A program made the translations under genes and the position numbers. 64,000 bases of DNA from Roseobacter litoralis Och 149 (GTDB lineage: Bacteria > Pseudomonadota > Alphaproteobacteria > Rhodobacterales > Rhodobacteraceae). Below the pieces are notes generated by a model. The model saw only the letters and a program-made list of their open reading frames with translations. It was not told the DNA's origin and did not search any database. Below are positions 1 to 9,418 of the stretch, piece after piece; position 1 is the first letter of the stretch; each line of letters opens with the position of its first letter. The stretch is from contig NC_015730.1 in assembly GCF_000154785.2 (NCBI RefSeq), positions 2,046,001 through 2,110,000 of the forward strand, written 5' to 3'.

Positions 1-464
1 TTGATGCTGAACCACTGCGCGCCTTTGACAATGGCCCCGTTGAACGGGTCGGCGCTATCTTGAATTCAACAACGACAATCACGCGTGACGATGTTCTTGA
101 AGGTCTGGATGAAACGGACGCTGGTTTTGCAGAAATGGTCCGACGGGCCATCTTTACCTTTGCGAACATCCCGCAACGAATTGCCGCACGAGATATTCCC
201 CGGGTGGTGCGCGCACTCGATCAGGAAGCGCTTGTCACCGCCCTCGCCGGTGCGCAAGCGGCAGGGATGCAAGCCTCCGCGGACTTTATCCTCGAAAACA
301 TGTCCGGGCGCATGGCCGATCAGCTCAAGGAAGAGGTGCAAGAACGTGAAACCGTAAAATCCGCGGACATGGAAGAAGCCTCGGCGCTTATCGTTCAGGC
401 CATCCGCGAGTTGGAAGCGTCAGGCGACCTGTTGCTGATCGTTGAAGAGAGTGAGCCAGAATAA
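1..464 (+). CDS. fliG: Flagellar motor switch protein FliG, 3' part
   Basis: FliG couples the flagellar MS ring to stator torque and to CheY-controlled switching on the cytoplasmic face of the motor. The gene enters from the left edge. Its frame is open from base 3 (DAEPLRAFDN) and ends at TAA 462-464, so 153 C-terminal residues are visible. The segment IFTFANI near visible residue 50 and the later ILENMS..RMA helix are FliG middle/C-terminal signatures, followed by the usual acidic tail. The TTG at 60 lies inside this continuous frame and is not a start. Seen: frame and motifs. Inferred: the whole gene is intact to the left. No other flagellar gene lies in the window. Confidence 0.88.
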   Translation, partial: DAEPLRAFDNGPVERVGAILNSTTTITRDDVLEGLDETDAGFAEMVRRAIFTFANIPQRIAARDIPRVVRALDQEALVTALAGAQAAGMQASADFILENMSGRMADQLKEEVQERETVKSADMEEASALIVQAIRELEASGDLLLIVEESEPE

Positions 465-689
465 AAGGCCGTCGTGTCGCAACGGATCCACCTTGGTGAT
501 CCGACAAAGCACCTCGCTGCGCTTCACGCACTCGAATACGGGCATCGTTTTTGATCTGTAAACACTGACGGAACCGAATTGTTCAGGACTCCTAAGCCTT
601 GAGATTACAGTGGGACGGCGTTATTTGTCTCAGCTGTTGCGGTCGCTTTGCAAAAAGCCACCTGCTCATCAAAAGGGTGCCCTGCCACT

Positions 690-1583
690 ATGCCGAAAGC
701 GCCACCGAGCGATGTCGACCGTGTGATCCAATACGCGACAAACCTCATTGTTGCATCTGTCATCCGCATCGCTCTCGCGTTGCCATATCAGTTCCGCGTC
801 AGAATGGTCGGGCGGCTGATGCAACACATCATTGGTCCGATTGCCGGATACCGCCAACGCGCCCTTTCCAATCTGGAACTGATCTGGCCCGACCGACCCT
901 TGGCGGAACGCAAACGGATTGCGGCCGGATGTATGAACAACATGGGCCGCACCCTTATTGAAAACTACTCTCAAAAGGACTTTCCGGCCCGGCTGGCAAA
1001 TAACCCACTTACTGGGGCGGGCGTTGCGGCTTGGGAAACGGCGATCGCAGAGCAGCGGCCAGTGATTTTGGTCACCGGTCACTACGGTAACTATGAAGCA
1101 GTGCGAGCCGCTCTCGCCGGGCGCGGTCATTCGGTTGGTGGTCTGTACCGCAATATGACAAACCCCTATTTCAACGCGCACTACGTAAAAACAATGGAAA
1201 CCTTCGGTGGGCCGGTCTTCGCGCAGGGGCGAAAAGGGACGAAAGGTTTTGTACGCCACCTCAAACAAGGGGGGCAGCTGGTACTCTTGTTTGATCAGCA
1301 CGTCAGATGGGCCCCGACGATGAATTTCCTTGGGCGTCCCGCGCATACGGCGACCTCGGCGGCCGAGTTGAGTCTCAGGTATGACGCCCTGCTTTTGCCC
1401 TTTTACGGCATCAGACAGGCGGACGGATTGAGTTTTGAAACGGTCCTTGAAGCTCCAATACCTCCGTCAACACCCGAAGAAATGACGCAGGCCATCACAG
1501 ATACGCTGAATAAGCGGATTGAACAGGACCCGAGCCAATGGTTCTGGGTGCACCGACGGTGGCGCGCCAAGGTCAAGCGCTAA
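690..1583 (+). CDS. LpxL/HtrB-type lysophospholipid (lipid A) acyltransferase
   Basis: A 297-residue member of the lauroyl/myristoyl acyltransferase family, inner-membrane enzymes that add a secondary acyl chain to lipid A precursors or related lipids. The family catalytic HX4E motif is present as HYGNYE (H131, E136), followed by a YRNMTNPYFN region and FDQHVRWAP, both typical of the family. I chose ATG 690 over the upstream in-frame ATG 648 because homologues begin shortly before the PSDVDR-like segment and the extra 14 residues look non-coding. It stands alone, 225 bp after fliG and convergent with the DUF1223 gene. Substrate specificity cannot be read from sequence. Confidence 0.85.
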   Translation: MPKAPPSDVDRVIQYATNLIVASVIRIALALPYQFRVRMVGRLMQHIIGPIAGYRQRALSNLELIWPDRPLAERKRIAAGCMNNMGRTLIENYSQKDFPARLANNPLTGAGVAAWETAIAEQRPVILVTGHYGNYEAVRAALAGRGHSVGGLYRNMTNPYFNAHYVKTMETFGGPVFAQGRKGTKGFVRHLKQGGQLVLLFDQHVRWAPTMNFLGRPAHTATSAAELSLRYDALLLPFYGIRQADGLSFETVLEAPIPPSTPEEMTQAITDTLNKRIEQDPSQWFWVHRRWRAKVKR

Positions 1584-1588
1584 ACGCC

Positions 1589-2284
1589 CTACTCTGCCCG
1601 TGCCGCAGCAAGGATTGGCCCATGGGTGTCTGCCTGAATGAGAACCACAACCGGGTGCGCACCGGGGGCCTCGGCTTTAATATCCAGTGGGGCCAAACCA
1701 TCCCAGGATGTGATCACCTGCCAATCCTGCGCGACATTTACATAGGGTATCGTTTTTCCGGCGTTCTCGCCCCGCGTGATCTTTGCAATACGCTGCGGCT
1801 GATAGCCCACCATCTGAACAGTCATCGGACCGAGGCCGTTCTGCAGAACCACCGCCTGTATCGAAACAGAACGACCTGAGCGAGACACAGTGATCGCAAC
1901 GGCGCGCGCTTGTGATTTATGTGCTTCAATCGCCGTCGCGACGGCCATTGGCTTCGCACCTAAGATATCACTGACACCATTCACGATCATCTCAGGCGTG
2001 TACACAGACCGCCGACCTGCCAATGTGGCGTAAGCGCGCTGACGTTCGGCGTGCTTTGGGTCTGCGAACTCATCCTTCCAACCGATGTAATCCCAGTAGT
2101 CCACATGCACCGACAGCGCGATGACATCGTCACGTTCGGCCAGCACCTGCATGAACTCATCCGCCGGGGGGCAGGATGAACATCCCTGAGAGGTAAATAG
2201 TTCTACCACGACAGGCGCGTTTTCAGCCAGCACCGGCGACGCCACGAGCCAGCACGCCGCAAATACGCGCAATAATCTCTTCAT
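1589..2284 (-). CDS. DUF1223 secreted thioredoxin-like protein
   Basis: A 231-residue exported protein with a signal peptide (MKRLLRVFAACWLVASPVLA, cleavage after about residue 20). The mature part starts with VELFTSQGCSSCPPAD, which carries the two cysteines C35 and C38 of the DUF1223 family in a thioredoxin-like setting. The family is widespread in alphaproteobacteria and has no settled biochemical role; a periplasmic redox or thiol function is an inference from the CxxC. ATG 2284 is preferred to the longer frame reaching 2491 because the signal peptide begins there. It is divergent from acnA and convergent with the acyltransferase gene. Confidence 0.8.
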   Translation of the reverse strand: MKRLLRVFAACWLVASPVLAENAPVVVELFTSQGCSSCPPADEFMQVLAERDDVIALSVHVDYWDYIGWKDEFADPKHAERQRAYATLAGRRSVYTPEMIVNGVSDILGAKPMAVATAIEAHKSQARAVAITVSRSGRSVSIQAVVLQNGLGPMTVQMVGYQPQRIAKITRGENAGKTIPYVNVAQDWQVITSWDGLAPLDIKAEAPGAHPVVVLIQADTHGPILAAARAE

Positions 2285-2514
2285 TTGTATCCCCGTGTCG
2301 TCTATCCGTGAGCTATTCGATGACCTTAGAATTTCCCGCGCAGAAACACCAATCAAGCTTTGTTGAAAGACATCGGCGCCTTTCGTGATCACTTTTGTAC
2401 ACAATGGTATACATTTTGACGCAGACGCCTTCAAAGCGGTTGTGTTTTGCAAGGCGTTACGGCATTCAACCCGAGAGCCACTCAGGACCACTTTTCAGCC
2501 GAAGGGAGCCCCTC

Positions 2515-5202
2515 ATGCCCATTACCGTTGGTCACGACACTTCAAAAACACGCAAGACACTGTCAGCAGGCGCGCAAACTATTGATTACTATTCTATTCC
2601 GGCGGCAACCGCTGCGGGTCTGGGTGACTTTTCAAAATTGCCCGCCGCACTCAAGGTTGTTCTTGAAAACATGCTGCGCTTTGAAGACGGCAAGACCGTC
2701 ACCGTCGATGACATCAAGGCCTTTGCGCAATGGGGTGCACAGGGCGGCAAAAATCCACGCGAGATCGCCTACCGCCCTGCCCGCGTGCTGTTGCAGGATT
2801 TCACCGGCGTGCCAGCGGTTGTGGACTTGGCGGCGATGCGCGACGCCATCATCAGCCTTGGTGGTGACGCTGAAAAGATCAACCCGCTGAACCCGGTCGA
2901 TCTGGTGATTGACCACTCGGTGATGATCGATGAATTCGGCAACCCGCGTGCCTTCCAGATGAATGTGGACCGCGAATATGAGCGGAACATGGAGCGTTAC
3001 ACCTTCTTGAAATGGGGACAGAAAGCGTTCAACAACTTCCGCGTTGTGCCACCGGGAACCGGCATCTGCCATCAGGTCAACCTTGAGTATCTGGCCCAAA
3101 CCGTCTGGACGGATACCGACCAGAACGGGGCCGAAGTGGCCTATCCTGACACGCTTGTCGGCACCGACAGCCACACTACGATGGTCAATGGTGCCGCTGT
3201 TCTGGGCTGGGGCGTCGGCGGTATTGAAGCTGAAGCGGCAATGCTGGGCCAGCCGATTTCCATGCTGATCCCCGAAGTGATCGGATTTGAGCTGACAGGT
3301 ACCATGATGGAAGGCACCACCGGCACTGACCTTGTGCTCAAGGTTGTTGAGCTTCTGCGTGCCAAGGGTGTGGTCGGAAAATTCGTGGAATTCTACGGCG
3401 AAGGGTTGGATCGCCTGCCTCTTGCTGACCGCGCAACGATTGCCAACATGGCTCCTGAATATGGGGCAACGTGCGGGTTCTTCCCCATTGACGCCGAAAC
3501 CCTGCGCTATCTGCGCAATACCGGACGGGACGAAGACCGTGTCGTTCTGGTCGAAGCCTATGCCAAGGAAAATGGCTTCTGGCGGGATGCGGACTACGCG
3601 CCGATTTATACAGATACCTTGCATCTGGACATGGGAACGATTGTTCCTGCGATTTCAGGACCGAAACGTCCGCAGGACTTTGTGGCTCTGACAGACGGAC
3701 AAACCGCCTTCCGCAAAGAGATGGAAGAGACGTTCAAGCGTCCCATGGGCAAAGAGGTCGCTGTCGCCGGTGAAGAATACACCATGGAATCGGGCAAGGT
3801 TGTCATCGCCTCGATCACCTCCTGCACCAATACGTCGAACCCTTACGTCATGATTGGCGCGGGTCTCGTGGCGCGCAAAGCAGCCGCGCTGGGATTAAAC
3901 AGGAAGCCTTGGGTAAAGACCTCCCTCGCGCCCGGCAGTCAGGTGGTTTCGGCCTATCTGGAAGCCGCTGGGCTGCAGGACGATCTGGACAGCATCGGCT
4001 TTAACCTCGTGGGCTATGGTTGCACCACATGCATCGGGAATTCCGGTCCGCTGCAAAAAGAAATCTCCGAAGCGATTGCTGAAGGCGATCTCGTGGCAAC
4101 CTCTGTTCTGTCGGGCAACCGCAATTTCGAAGGGCGTATCAGCCCGGATGTGCGCGCCAACTATCTGGCCTCCCCACCGCTTGTGGTCGCTTATGCCTTG
4201 GCGGGTACGCTGGACATCAATCTGGCCACGGATGCCATCGGACAGGACCAGAATGGCAATGATGTTTTCCTCAAGGACATCTGGCCTTCCAGCCAGGAAG
4301 TCGCAGAACTGGTCGAGAGAACCGTGACCCGTGAGGCATTCCTGACCAAATATGCCGACGTCTTCAAGGGCGACGAAAAATGGCAGGGCGTCAGCACCAC
4401 GGACAGCAAGGTCTATGACTGGCCCGTCTCGTCGACCTATGTCCAGAACCCACCCTATTTCCAGGGTATGGGTCAGGAACCGGGAACGATCAGCAATATC
4501 GAGAACGCCTCTGTGTTGGCCATTCTCGGGGATATGATCACGACGGACCACATTTCACCGGCCGGATCCTTCAAGGATACGACACCTGCGGGGCAGTATC
4601 TGATCGAACGTCAGGTGCCCGTGCGCGAGTTCAACTCTTATGGTTCGCGTCGTGGCAACCACGAAGTCATGATGCGGGGCACTTTTGCAAACATCCGCAT
4701 CAAGAACGAAATGCTGGACGGTGTTGAAGGCGGCTATACCAAGGGCCCCAACGGTGAGCAGGCATCGATCTATGACGCTGCAATGACGCATCAGGAAGCA
4801 GGTACACCGCTCGTGATCTTTGGCGGTGAGCAATACGGGGCCGGATCCTCACGCGACTGGGCAGCCAAGGGTACGGCCTTGCTTGGGGTCAAAGCCGTCA
4901 TCGCCGAAAGTTTTGAGCGTATTCACCGCTCAAACCTTGTAGGTATGGGGGTGATCCCGTTTGAGTTTACCGGTGGGGATACCCGCAAATCGCTCGGTCT
5001 GACCGGGGATGAGAAAGTATCGATATCCGGTCTGGATACGATACAGCCTTTGCAAGAAGTCACATGTACCATTACCATGGCAGATCGCACGAGCAAGCAG
5101 ATCACCTTGAAGTGCCGCATCGATACGGCCATCGAGATCGAATATATCGAGCATGGCGGTGTGCTGCACTACGTCTTGCGCAATCTGGCAAAGGCGGCCT
5201 GA
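2515..5202 (+). CDS. acnA: Aconitate hydratase A
   Basis: Aconitase of the TCA cycle, interconverting citrate and isocitrate with a [4Fe-4S] cluster in the cytoplasm. The protein is 895 residues, the usual AcnA length. Cluster ligands are visible as C437 in TSCTNTSNP and C503/C506 in GCTTCIGNSG, matching the three-cysteine pattern of the family. The C-terminal swivel domain has YGAGSSRDWAAKG. ATG 2515 is preceded by a purine-rich GAAGGGAG and gives the standard N-terminus; the upstream in-frame ATG at 2395 would add 40 unrelated residues. Monocistronic by spacing. A GC-rich hairpin follows the stop. Confidence 0.96.
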   Translation: MPITVGHDTSKTRKTLSAGAQTIDYYSIPAATAAGLGDFSKLPAALKVVLENMLRFEDGKTVTVDDIKAFAQWGAQGGKNPREIAYRPARVLLQDFTGVPAVVDLAAMRDAIISLGGDAEKINPLNPVDLVIDHSVMIDEFGNPRAFQMNVDREYERNMERYTFLKWGQKAFNNFRVVPPGTGICHQVNLEYLAQTVWTDTDQNGAEVAYPDTLVGTDSHTTMVNGAAVLGWGVGGIEAEAAMLGQPISMLIPEVIGFELTGTMMEGTTGTDLVLKVVELLRAKGVVGKFVEFYGEGLDRLPLADRATIANMAPEYGATCGFFPIDAETLRYLRNTGRDEDRVVLVEAYAKENGFWRDADYAPIYTDTLHLDMGTIVPAISGPKRPQDFVALTDGQTAFRKEMEETFKRPMGKEVAVAGEEYTMESGKVVIASITSCTNTSNPYVMIGAGLVARKAAALGLNRKPWVKTSLAPGSQVVSAYLEAAGLQDDLDSIGFNLVGYGCTTCIGNSGPLQKEISEAIAEGDLVATSVLSGNRNFEGRISPDVRANYLASPPLVVAYALAGTLDINLATDAIGQDQNGNDVFLKDIWPSSQEVAELVERTVTREAFLTKYADVFKGDEKWQGVSTTDSKVYDWPVSSTYVQNPPYFQGMGQEPGTISNIENASVLAILGDMITTDHISPAGSFKDTTPAGQYLIERQVPVREFNSYGSRRGNHEVMMRGTFANIRIKNEMLDGVEGGYTKGPNGEQASIYDAAMTHQEAGTPLVIFGGEQYGAGSSRDWAAKGTALLGVKAVIAESFERIHRSNLVGMGVIPFEFTGGDTRKSLGLTGDEKVSISGLDTIQPLQEVTCTITMADRTSKQITLKCRIDTAIEIEYIEHGGVLHYVLRNLAKAA

Positions 5203-5515
5203 TCCCCTAACTGCCCCTCCCGAAGAATCAAAATTTGGGAGGGGGCGCTTCAACCTTAGAACACATTGTAACGACAGTTTTTTTTATGAAGCGCGCAGCT
5301 TTTTCGGTTGCGCGCTTAAAAATTGTGCGGCGCACAAATGGTGTTTCTTTGACTGTGCAATGTTAGATTGCAAAATACAAAACGTTCCGCTTTTTCATCC
5401 ACTTATACGGGAAAATCGGGCATTTTGTGTTGGCGACATTTTAATTATATTTTACACACCGTTAATCTGTATGAACGTGCAGGCGTCCAAATTAATGGTA
5501 ACGGGAATTACGAAG
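5203..5515. other. Intergenic region between acnA and the VPLPA-CTERM gene
   Basis: This gap of 313 bases begins with the hairpin after acnA. The remainder is AT-richer than its surroundings, with long T and A runs (for example at 5279-5285 and around 5440-5455), and probably carries the promoter of the downstream exported protein. An open frame runs through from 5153, but it has no plausible start or coding character before 5516. No RNA gene recognised. Confidence 0.5.
5214..5244 (+). terminator. Hairpin after acnA, possible terminator
   Basis: An 8-bp perfect inverted repeat, CCCCTCCC at 5214-5221 and GGGAGGGG at 5237-5244, with a 15-nt A/T-rich loop, sits 12 bases after the acnA stop. There is no long T-run after it, so intrinsic termination is uncertain; it could instead stabilise the 3' end. 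Confidence 0.45.
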
Positions 5516-6178
5516 ATGGGTTCACTGAAAAATATCACACTCGCAGCGGCACTGGTGTGTTCGGCAGGCTTGGCACAGGCAGCAGTTGTTAGCTTCGACG
5601 AAAACTTTGGGGGTGCGCTGACTGAGGGCACTGAAATCACCACCTTTGATTTTGGGGCTGGGTTGACAGGTTCTTTGACCGTAACCGGTGGTACGGCAGA
5701 GGCTCGCGTACTGGATTCTGAATCGGGCAATGGTCTTGGTGTGACGAATGACCCCGATCTGGCGTCCCCGTTCAGCGATGCTGACCGCGTTTTAGCTGAC
5801 AGAGGCTTTGGTAACGTTCTGATCGTGCAAAGCGACGATGCCGGTGTGTCAATTCCGAACGATGAAAGAAGTGGCGGTTCGATTACCTTTACCTTCGACA
5901 CAGCGATTATTTTGGACTCGATCTTTTTGCTGGACGGCGAAGAAGGCATTTCGCTGACATATGGTCTGACGACGCTTTCAGGCCTTGGTGGAGCAGACAA
6001 TACTTTTGATTTCGTCACGGCAAACTCCGGCCCGATCCTTTCCTTCACTGTAGAGTTCGGCGGATCAGGTGCCATTGGCGAGTTCAAGGCGAGCGTTGTA
6101 CCGCTTCCTGCAGGTCTGCCGCTGCTCATCGGTGGTCTGGGTGCGTTCGCATGGATGAAGCGCCGCAAACAGGCCTGA
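5516..6178 (+). CDS. VPLPA-CTERM sorting-domain exported protein
   Basis: A 220-residue exported protein. An N-terminal signal peptide ends near AGLAQA (about residue 20). The C-terminus is the tripartite sorting signal VPLPAGLPLLIGGLGAFAWM followed by KRRKQA: a motif, a hydrophobic helix and a basic end. This is the VPLPA variant of PEP-CTERM, thought to be processed by an exosortase-type membrane protease. The middle is acidic and rich in G/S/T, without a recognised domain. ATG 5516 is chosen because the signal peptide starts there. No exosortase gene is in the window, so the processing partner must lie elsewhere. Role unknown; surface or matrix protein is an inference. Confidence 0.72.
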   Translation: MGSLKNITLAAALVCSAGLAQAAVVSFDENFGGALTEGTEITTFDFGAGLTGSLTVTGGTAEARVLDSESGNGLGVTNDPDLASPFSDADRVLADRGFGNVLIVQSDDAGVSIPNDERSGGSITFTFDTAIILDSIFLLDGEEGISLTYGLTTLSGLGGADNTFDFVTANSGPILSFTVEFGGSGAIGEFKASVVPLPAGLPLLIGGLGAFAWMKRRKQA

Positions 6179-6196
6179 ACCAGACCTTGAAGTTTG

Positions 6197-6222
6197 AAAA
6201 ACGCCCCTCAGGGGCGTTTTTT
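6197..6222. terminator. Intrinsic terminator, bidirectional
   Basis: ACGCCCC (6201-6207), loop TCA, GGGGCGT (6211-6217), flanked by A-run 6197-6201 and T-run 6217-6222. The symmetry gives a U-tract on either strand, so it can end both the VPLPA-CTERM gene (+) and the ccm operon (-) whose last stop is at 6221. Confidence 0.85.
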
Positions 6223-6760
6223 ATTGGGCAAGCGCTTTTTCCAGTTGCGGCAGGAACCGCTGTTCATAGTCGCTGCCGATCAAGGGACCGGCGAAGCGAA
6301 ATAGAACAGTGCCCTCAGCATCAAGGATGAATGTTTCCGGTGGCGCAGTCACACCCCAATCGATGGCCGTCCGCCCGGGAGGGTCAAAGGCAACCGCCCG
6401 GAACGGGTTTCCATCTTCGGTCAGGTAACTCCCGGCGGGACCCGCGTTGTCCTTGAAATTCACGCCGATGATCGGCATGCCCTCTGCGGCCATTTCCAGC
6501 AACTTTGGATGCTCCGCATGGCAGGGCGGGCACCAGGATGCCCAGAAGTTGACCAGCGTGACCTCACCTGTTGCCATCGCCTCGGGGGTGACCGGTTCAA
6601 ACCCCTGCAGACCCACCTCCGTAATCGGCGGCGCGGGTTTGCCAATCAGGGTCGACCGCAGTTCGTTGGGGTCGTTGCGAAACATGCCCACACCCGCCAA
6701 TGCAATAAATCCCGCAAATATCAGCGGCGGTGCGATCATCAGCGGTGATATCTTAGGCAT
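6221..6760 (-). CDS. ccmG: CcmG/DsbE thiol:disulfide interchange protein
   Basis: Periplasmic, membrane-anchored thioredoxin-like protein that reduces the apocytochrome CXXCH cysteines (or CcmH) before heme attachment in System I cytochrome c maturation. The 179-residue protein has one N-terminal membrane anchor (about residues 8-26) and the active site WCPPC at C77/C80 inside FWASWCPPCHAEH. ATG 6760 lies inside the end of ccmD (8-bp overlap), indicating translational coupling. Last gene of the ccmA-B-C-D-G series. ccmE, ccmF and ccmH are not in this window, as is common when System I genes are split. Confidence 0.93.
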   Translation of the reverse strand: MPKISPLMIAPPLIFAGFIALAGVGMFRNDPNELRSTLIGKPAPPITEVGLQGFEPVTPEAMATGEVTLVNFWASWCPPCHAEHPKLLEMAAEGMPIIGVNFKDNAGPAGSYLTEDGNPFRAVAFDPPGRTAIDWGVTAPPETFILDAEGTVLFRFAGPLIGSDYEQRFLPQLEKALAQ

Positions 6761-6911
6761 CTCTGTCTCTTTTGCGTTCGATTTCATCCAAGGCACGGCG
6801 CGCTTTGCGCCCTCTATGTAACGTGATGAAAACCAACAAGGCCAATAACAATAACGTTGCAGCATAGGAGGACAAAACCGCCTCGCTGTACTTTCCAAGA
6901 TCAGGCATCAT
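6753..6911 (-). CDS. ccmD: CcmD heme exporter accessory protein
   Basis: A 52-residue single-helix membrane protein. The transmembrane stretch (about residues 16-31, YAATLLLLALLVFITL) is followed by a strongly charged cytoplasmic tail (RGRKARRALDEIERKRDRDA), the classic CcmD layout. CcmD helps release holo-CcmE from the CcmABC complex. The start ATG at 6911 overlaps the ccmC stop in an ATGA, and its end overlaps ccmG. It is identified as much by position between ccmC and ccmG as by sequence. Confidence 0.85.
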   Translation of the reverse strand: MMPDLGKYSEAVLSSYAATLLLLALLVFITLHRGRKARRALDEIERKRDRDA

Positions 6912-7675
6912 GAGCGCGCCTCCCGCGCCAAAAGGGCCTTGGCGCGGCGCAGTCTGATTTCGGTGCCTGTGCGGTACAACACAAGCGCCAGAAACAGCAA
7001 CACAAAGCCTGCAATGGATACCAGCAGCGGAAAGTAGAATACATCCGCCACGTTCTCTTCCTTGTCGAGGCTCAGGGATGCGCCCTGATGCAGGCCCTGG
7101 TTCCAGAAATTCACCGCATAGCGTGACAGGACCGCAAAAACGGACCCGACCAAACACAGGACAGCCGTGAGATCAGCCGCCGTATCAGGATCCTCAATCG
7201 CTTCCCAGAGCGCAATGTAGCCCAGATAAAACAGAAACAGGATGAGGAATGAGGTCAAACGCGGATCCCACGCCCACCATGTCCCCCACATGGGCTGCCC
7301 CCAGATCGCGCCGGTCAACAGCGCGATAACGGTCATCACCACCCCGATCGGTGCCGCGGCCTTGGCCGCCAAGGCGCTGACATGGTGCCGCCTTATTATC
7401 CAGATAAGAGACGTGACGAGCATCATCACCCAGATATTAATCGCCATCATCGCGGAGGGCACGTGAAGATAGATGATCTTTACGGTCGAGCCCTGCCGGA
7501 AATCATCCGGTGTAAAGAAAAACCCCCAGACCAAACCAACCACCAGACAGGCTACGGCAAGCACCCAGAGTGTCGGCAATACCCGTTCGCTGAGCGCCAG
7601 AAACTTGACCGGGTTGGCGTAGCTCCAGAACGTACTGGGCCGTTTGGGCGCGGGTTTTTCGTTGGCTAATGTCAT
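6908..7675 (-). CDS. ccmC: CcmC heme handling/export protein
   Basis: Six-helix inner-membrane protein of cytochrome c maturation that loads heme onto CcmE. The 255-residue protein carries the tryptophan-rich signature WGTWWAWDPRLT (WWAWD at 133-137), flanked by candidate axial ligands H71 (YLHVPSAMM) and H196 (NQGLHQG), the pair conserved in the family. Its stop overlaps the ccmD start by 4 bp. Start at ATG 7675; the gap to ccmB is 52 bp. Confidence 0.94.
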   Translation of the reverse strand: MTLANEKPAPKRPSTFWSYANPVKFLALSERVLPTLWVLAVACLVVGLVWGFFFTPDDFRQGSTVKIIYLHVPSAMMAINIWVMMLVTSLIWIIRRHHVSALAAKAAAPIGVVMTVIALLTGAIWGQPMWGTWWAWDPRLTSFLILFLFYLGYIALWEAIEDPDTAADLTAVLCLVGSVFAVLSRYAVNFWNQGLHQGASLSLDKEENVADVFYFPLLVSIAGFVLLFLALVLYRTGTEIRLRRAKALLAREARS

Positions 7676-7727
7676 ATCTCGTATTTAGTCACTCGCTTCA
7701 TGGGCCTCAATGGGCAAAACGCCACGC

Positions 7728-8384
7728 TTATCGCAGATTTACGCGCAGGGCGGCAGCCGATGCAAAGGGCATGACCGCGATCACCCCCAGCGTGATCCCG
7801 GCCAGCATCAGTGCAGGGGTTTGCGTGTCCATGCCCACAGCGCCGCGACGGGCGACTTCGGCGCCGAAAATCAGCGTCGGAACATAAAGCGGCAAGACCA
7901 GCAGCGACATCAAAAGTCCCCCGCGTTTGACACCGACGGTCAATGCCGCGCCAAACGTCCCGATCACGGAGAGCGCAGGCGTCCCCAGCGCGAGCGACAA
8001 CACCAGCCAGAAGAACCCGGGGCCCGGCAGGTTCAGCAGAATAGCCAGAACCGGTGCGGCCAGCACAAGGGGCAAGCCAGTCGTGATCCAATGGGCGAGC
8101 GCCTTGATGCTGAGCGCAGCCTCAAGTGGCAAAGGCGATGTCGCCAAAAGATCCAGCGTACCGTCTTCCCAATCGAGCGCCAGCAACCGGTCCAGTGACA
8201 ACAGGCAGGCCAGCAATGCGCCGAGCCATAAGATACCGGGGGCGATCCGCGACAACAGTTCAGCCTGCGGCCCAACGCCAAGCGGGACCAGAACGGTCAC
8301 GATCAGGAAAAAGGCCAGCCCCAATCCAAAACCGCCCCCTGCCCGCAGCGCAAGGGCCAGATCGCGTGCCAGCAGCGCCTTCAT
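7728..8384 (-). CDS. ccmB: CcmB heme exporter permease subunit
   Basis: Integral membrane subunit (218 residues, about six hydrophobic segments) of the CcmAB ABC-type complex that powers release of holo-CcmE. The central segment [20 protein letters not shown] is characteristic of CcmB. The start ATG overlaps the end of ccmA by 4 bp (8381-8384), showing translational coupling with its ATPase partner. Confidence 0.92.
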   Translation of the reverse strand: MKALLARDLALALRAGGGFGLGLAFFLIVTVLVPLGVGPQAELLSRIAPGILWLGALLACLLSLDRLLALDWEDGTLDLLATSPLPLEAALSIKALAHWITTGLPLVLAAPVLAILLNLPGPGFFWLVLSLALGTPALSVIGTFGAALTVGVKRGGLLMSLLVLPLYVPTLIFGAEVARRGAVGMDTQTPALMLAGITLGVIAVMPFASAAALRVNLR

Positions 8385-9001
8385 AAGAATGCCTCATCAC
8401 TGGCACCCGCAAGCGCGTCCGAGGATGCCTTGAACTGACCTACATCCAGCACCTGCGCGTCACGCAGGCCCAGATCGATATGCGTGGCGATCAATGCTGA
8501 TCCACCCGACGCCATATGCGCCTCAACAGCAGCGGCAAACATCTGTACCGCATTTTTGTCCAGCGATACCGTCGGCTCATCCAGCATCCAGATCGGGCGT
8601 CCGGTGACCAGCAAGCGCGCAAGGCCAAGGCGCCGTTTCTGCCCTGCCGAGAGCGTCCCGGCAAGTCGATCCGTGAGGTCATGTAGATTAAATGCATCCA
8701 GCGCGGGCGCGATGTCCGAGCGTCCAAAGACGGCGGCCCAGAACCGCAGGTTCTCTTGAACCGACAGCATGGACTTCAAACCGTCTGAATGGGCGGCGTA
8801 GGCAATGCGGTCTTCGCATCCCTCTATGTGACCTGCCAGTGGCGGCTGTAACCCGGCCAGCGTGCGCAACAAGGTGGTCTTCCCGGACCCATTGGGCCCT
8901 TGCAGGATAAGTGCAGACCCTGCAGCCAGATCAAAAGTCACATCGACAAGGATGGGAACGCCACCGCGGGCCACGCAAAGGTCATGTACCGAAACTGTCA
9001 T
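8381..9001 (-). CDS. ccmA: CcmA heme exporter ATP-binding subunit
   Basis: ABC ATPase of 206 residues that drives the CcmAB(C) complex at the cytoplasmic face. Walker A is GPNGSGKTT (35-43), the signature LSAGQKRR (117-124) and Walker B IWMLDEP (137-143). The short length with no extra domain fits CcmA. It is first of the ccm genes, 44 bp downstream of the Mth938-like gene, so the ccm genes may be read through from the sec genes. Confidence 0.93.
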   Translation of the reverse strand: MTVSVHDLCVARGGVPILVDVTFDLAAGSALILQGPNGSGKTTLLRTLAGLQPPLAGHIEGCEDRIAYAAHSDGLKSMLSVQENLRFWAAVFGRSDIAPALDAFNLHDLTDRLAGTLSAGQKRRLGLARLLVTGRPIWMLDEPTVSLDKNAVQMFAAAVEAHMASGGSALIATHIDLGLRDAQVLDVGQFKASSDALAGASDEAFL

Positions 9002-9045
9002 GCCCAGATCGTTAACCTATTGCGCCACGGCACAAAAGCACGATT

Positions 9046-9405
9046 TCATGACGCGATGGGGATAAGGGCCAGTGCGATACGCCGCCCTTCGCTCAGCAGG
9101 ACGTTATAGGTCCGGCAAGCGGCGGGCGACGCCATGACCTCAACGCCAAGCCCGGCCTCTTCAAGGCTGTCTTTGAGAGCGGTCGGAAGATGCGCAATTT
9201 CACTGCCCGTACCGACAAAGAGCACATCTATCTTGCCTGCCAAGGCGAGCAGAACCGCATCATCGTCAAAACCTGCCCAAGGCAGCGTTCCGTCCGGACC
9301 CGCCACAACGGGACCATGGATCACCTCGCCCCCGATACGGAAGAAACCCGGCCCGTAGCCTTCGATCGGTTTGGCGTCTGTAAAGCTGATCTCGTTCAGT
9401 CGCAT
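9046..9405 (-). CDS. Mth938-like (DUF498) domain protein
   Basis: A 119-residue cytoplasmic protein of the Mth938/DUF498 family, recognised by the pattern GYGPGFFRIGGEVIHGPVV near the start and LFVGTGSE in the middle. The family fold is known but its function in bacteria is not settled; the human relative NDUFAF3 assists complex I assembly. ATG 9405 is 13 bp after the secF stop; the frame extends upstream to 9522, but that part overlaps secF and lacks family similarity. Its position directly after secDF is common in alphaproteobacteria. Confidence 0.82.
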   Translation of the reverse strand: MRLNEISFTDAKPIEGYGPGFFRIGGEVIHGPVVAGPDGTLPWAGFDDDAVLLALAGKIDVLFVGTGSEIAHLPTALKDSLEEAGLGVEVMASPAACRTYNVLLSEGRRIALALIPIAS

Positions 9406-9418
9406 GGCGTGCCTAATC

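Noticed and set aside
474..554. Small frame GTG...TGA of 26 codons after fliG with an AAAAGG ribosome-site-like sequence
   Set aside because: Too short and without any recognised motif; could be chance in the 225-bp gap.
2394..2417. TGTACACAATGGTATACA imperfect palindrome upstream of acnA, resembling a GntR-type operator
   Set aside because: One mismatch per arm and AT-rich context; may simply be the promoter -10 region.
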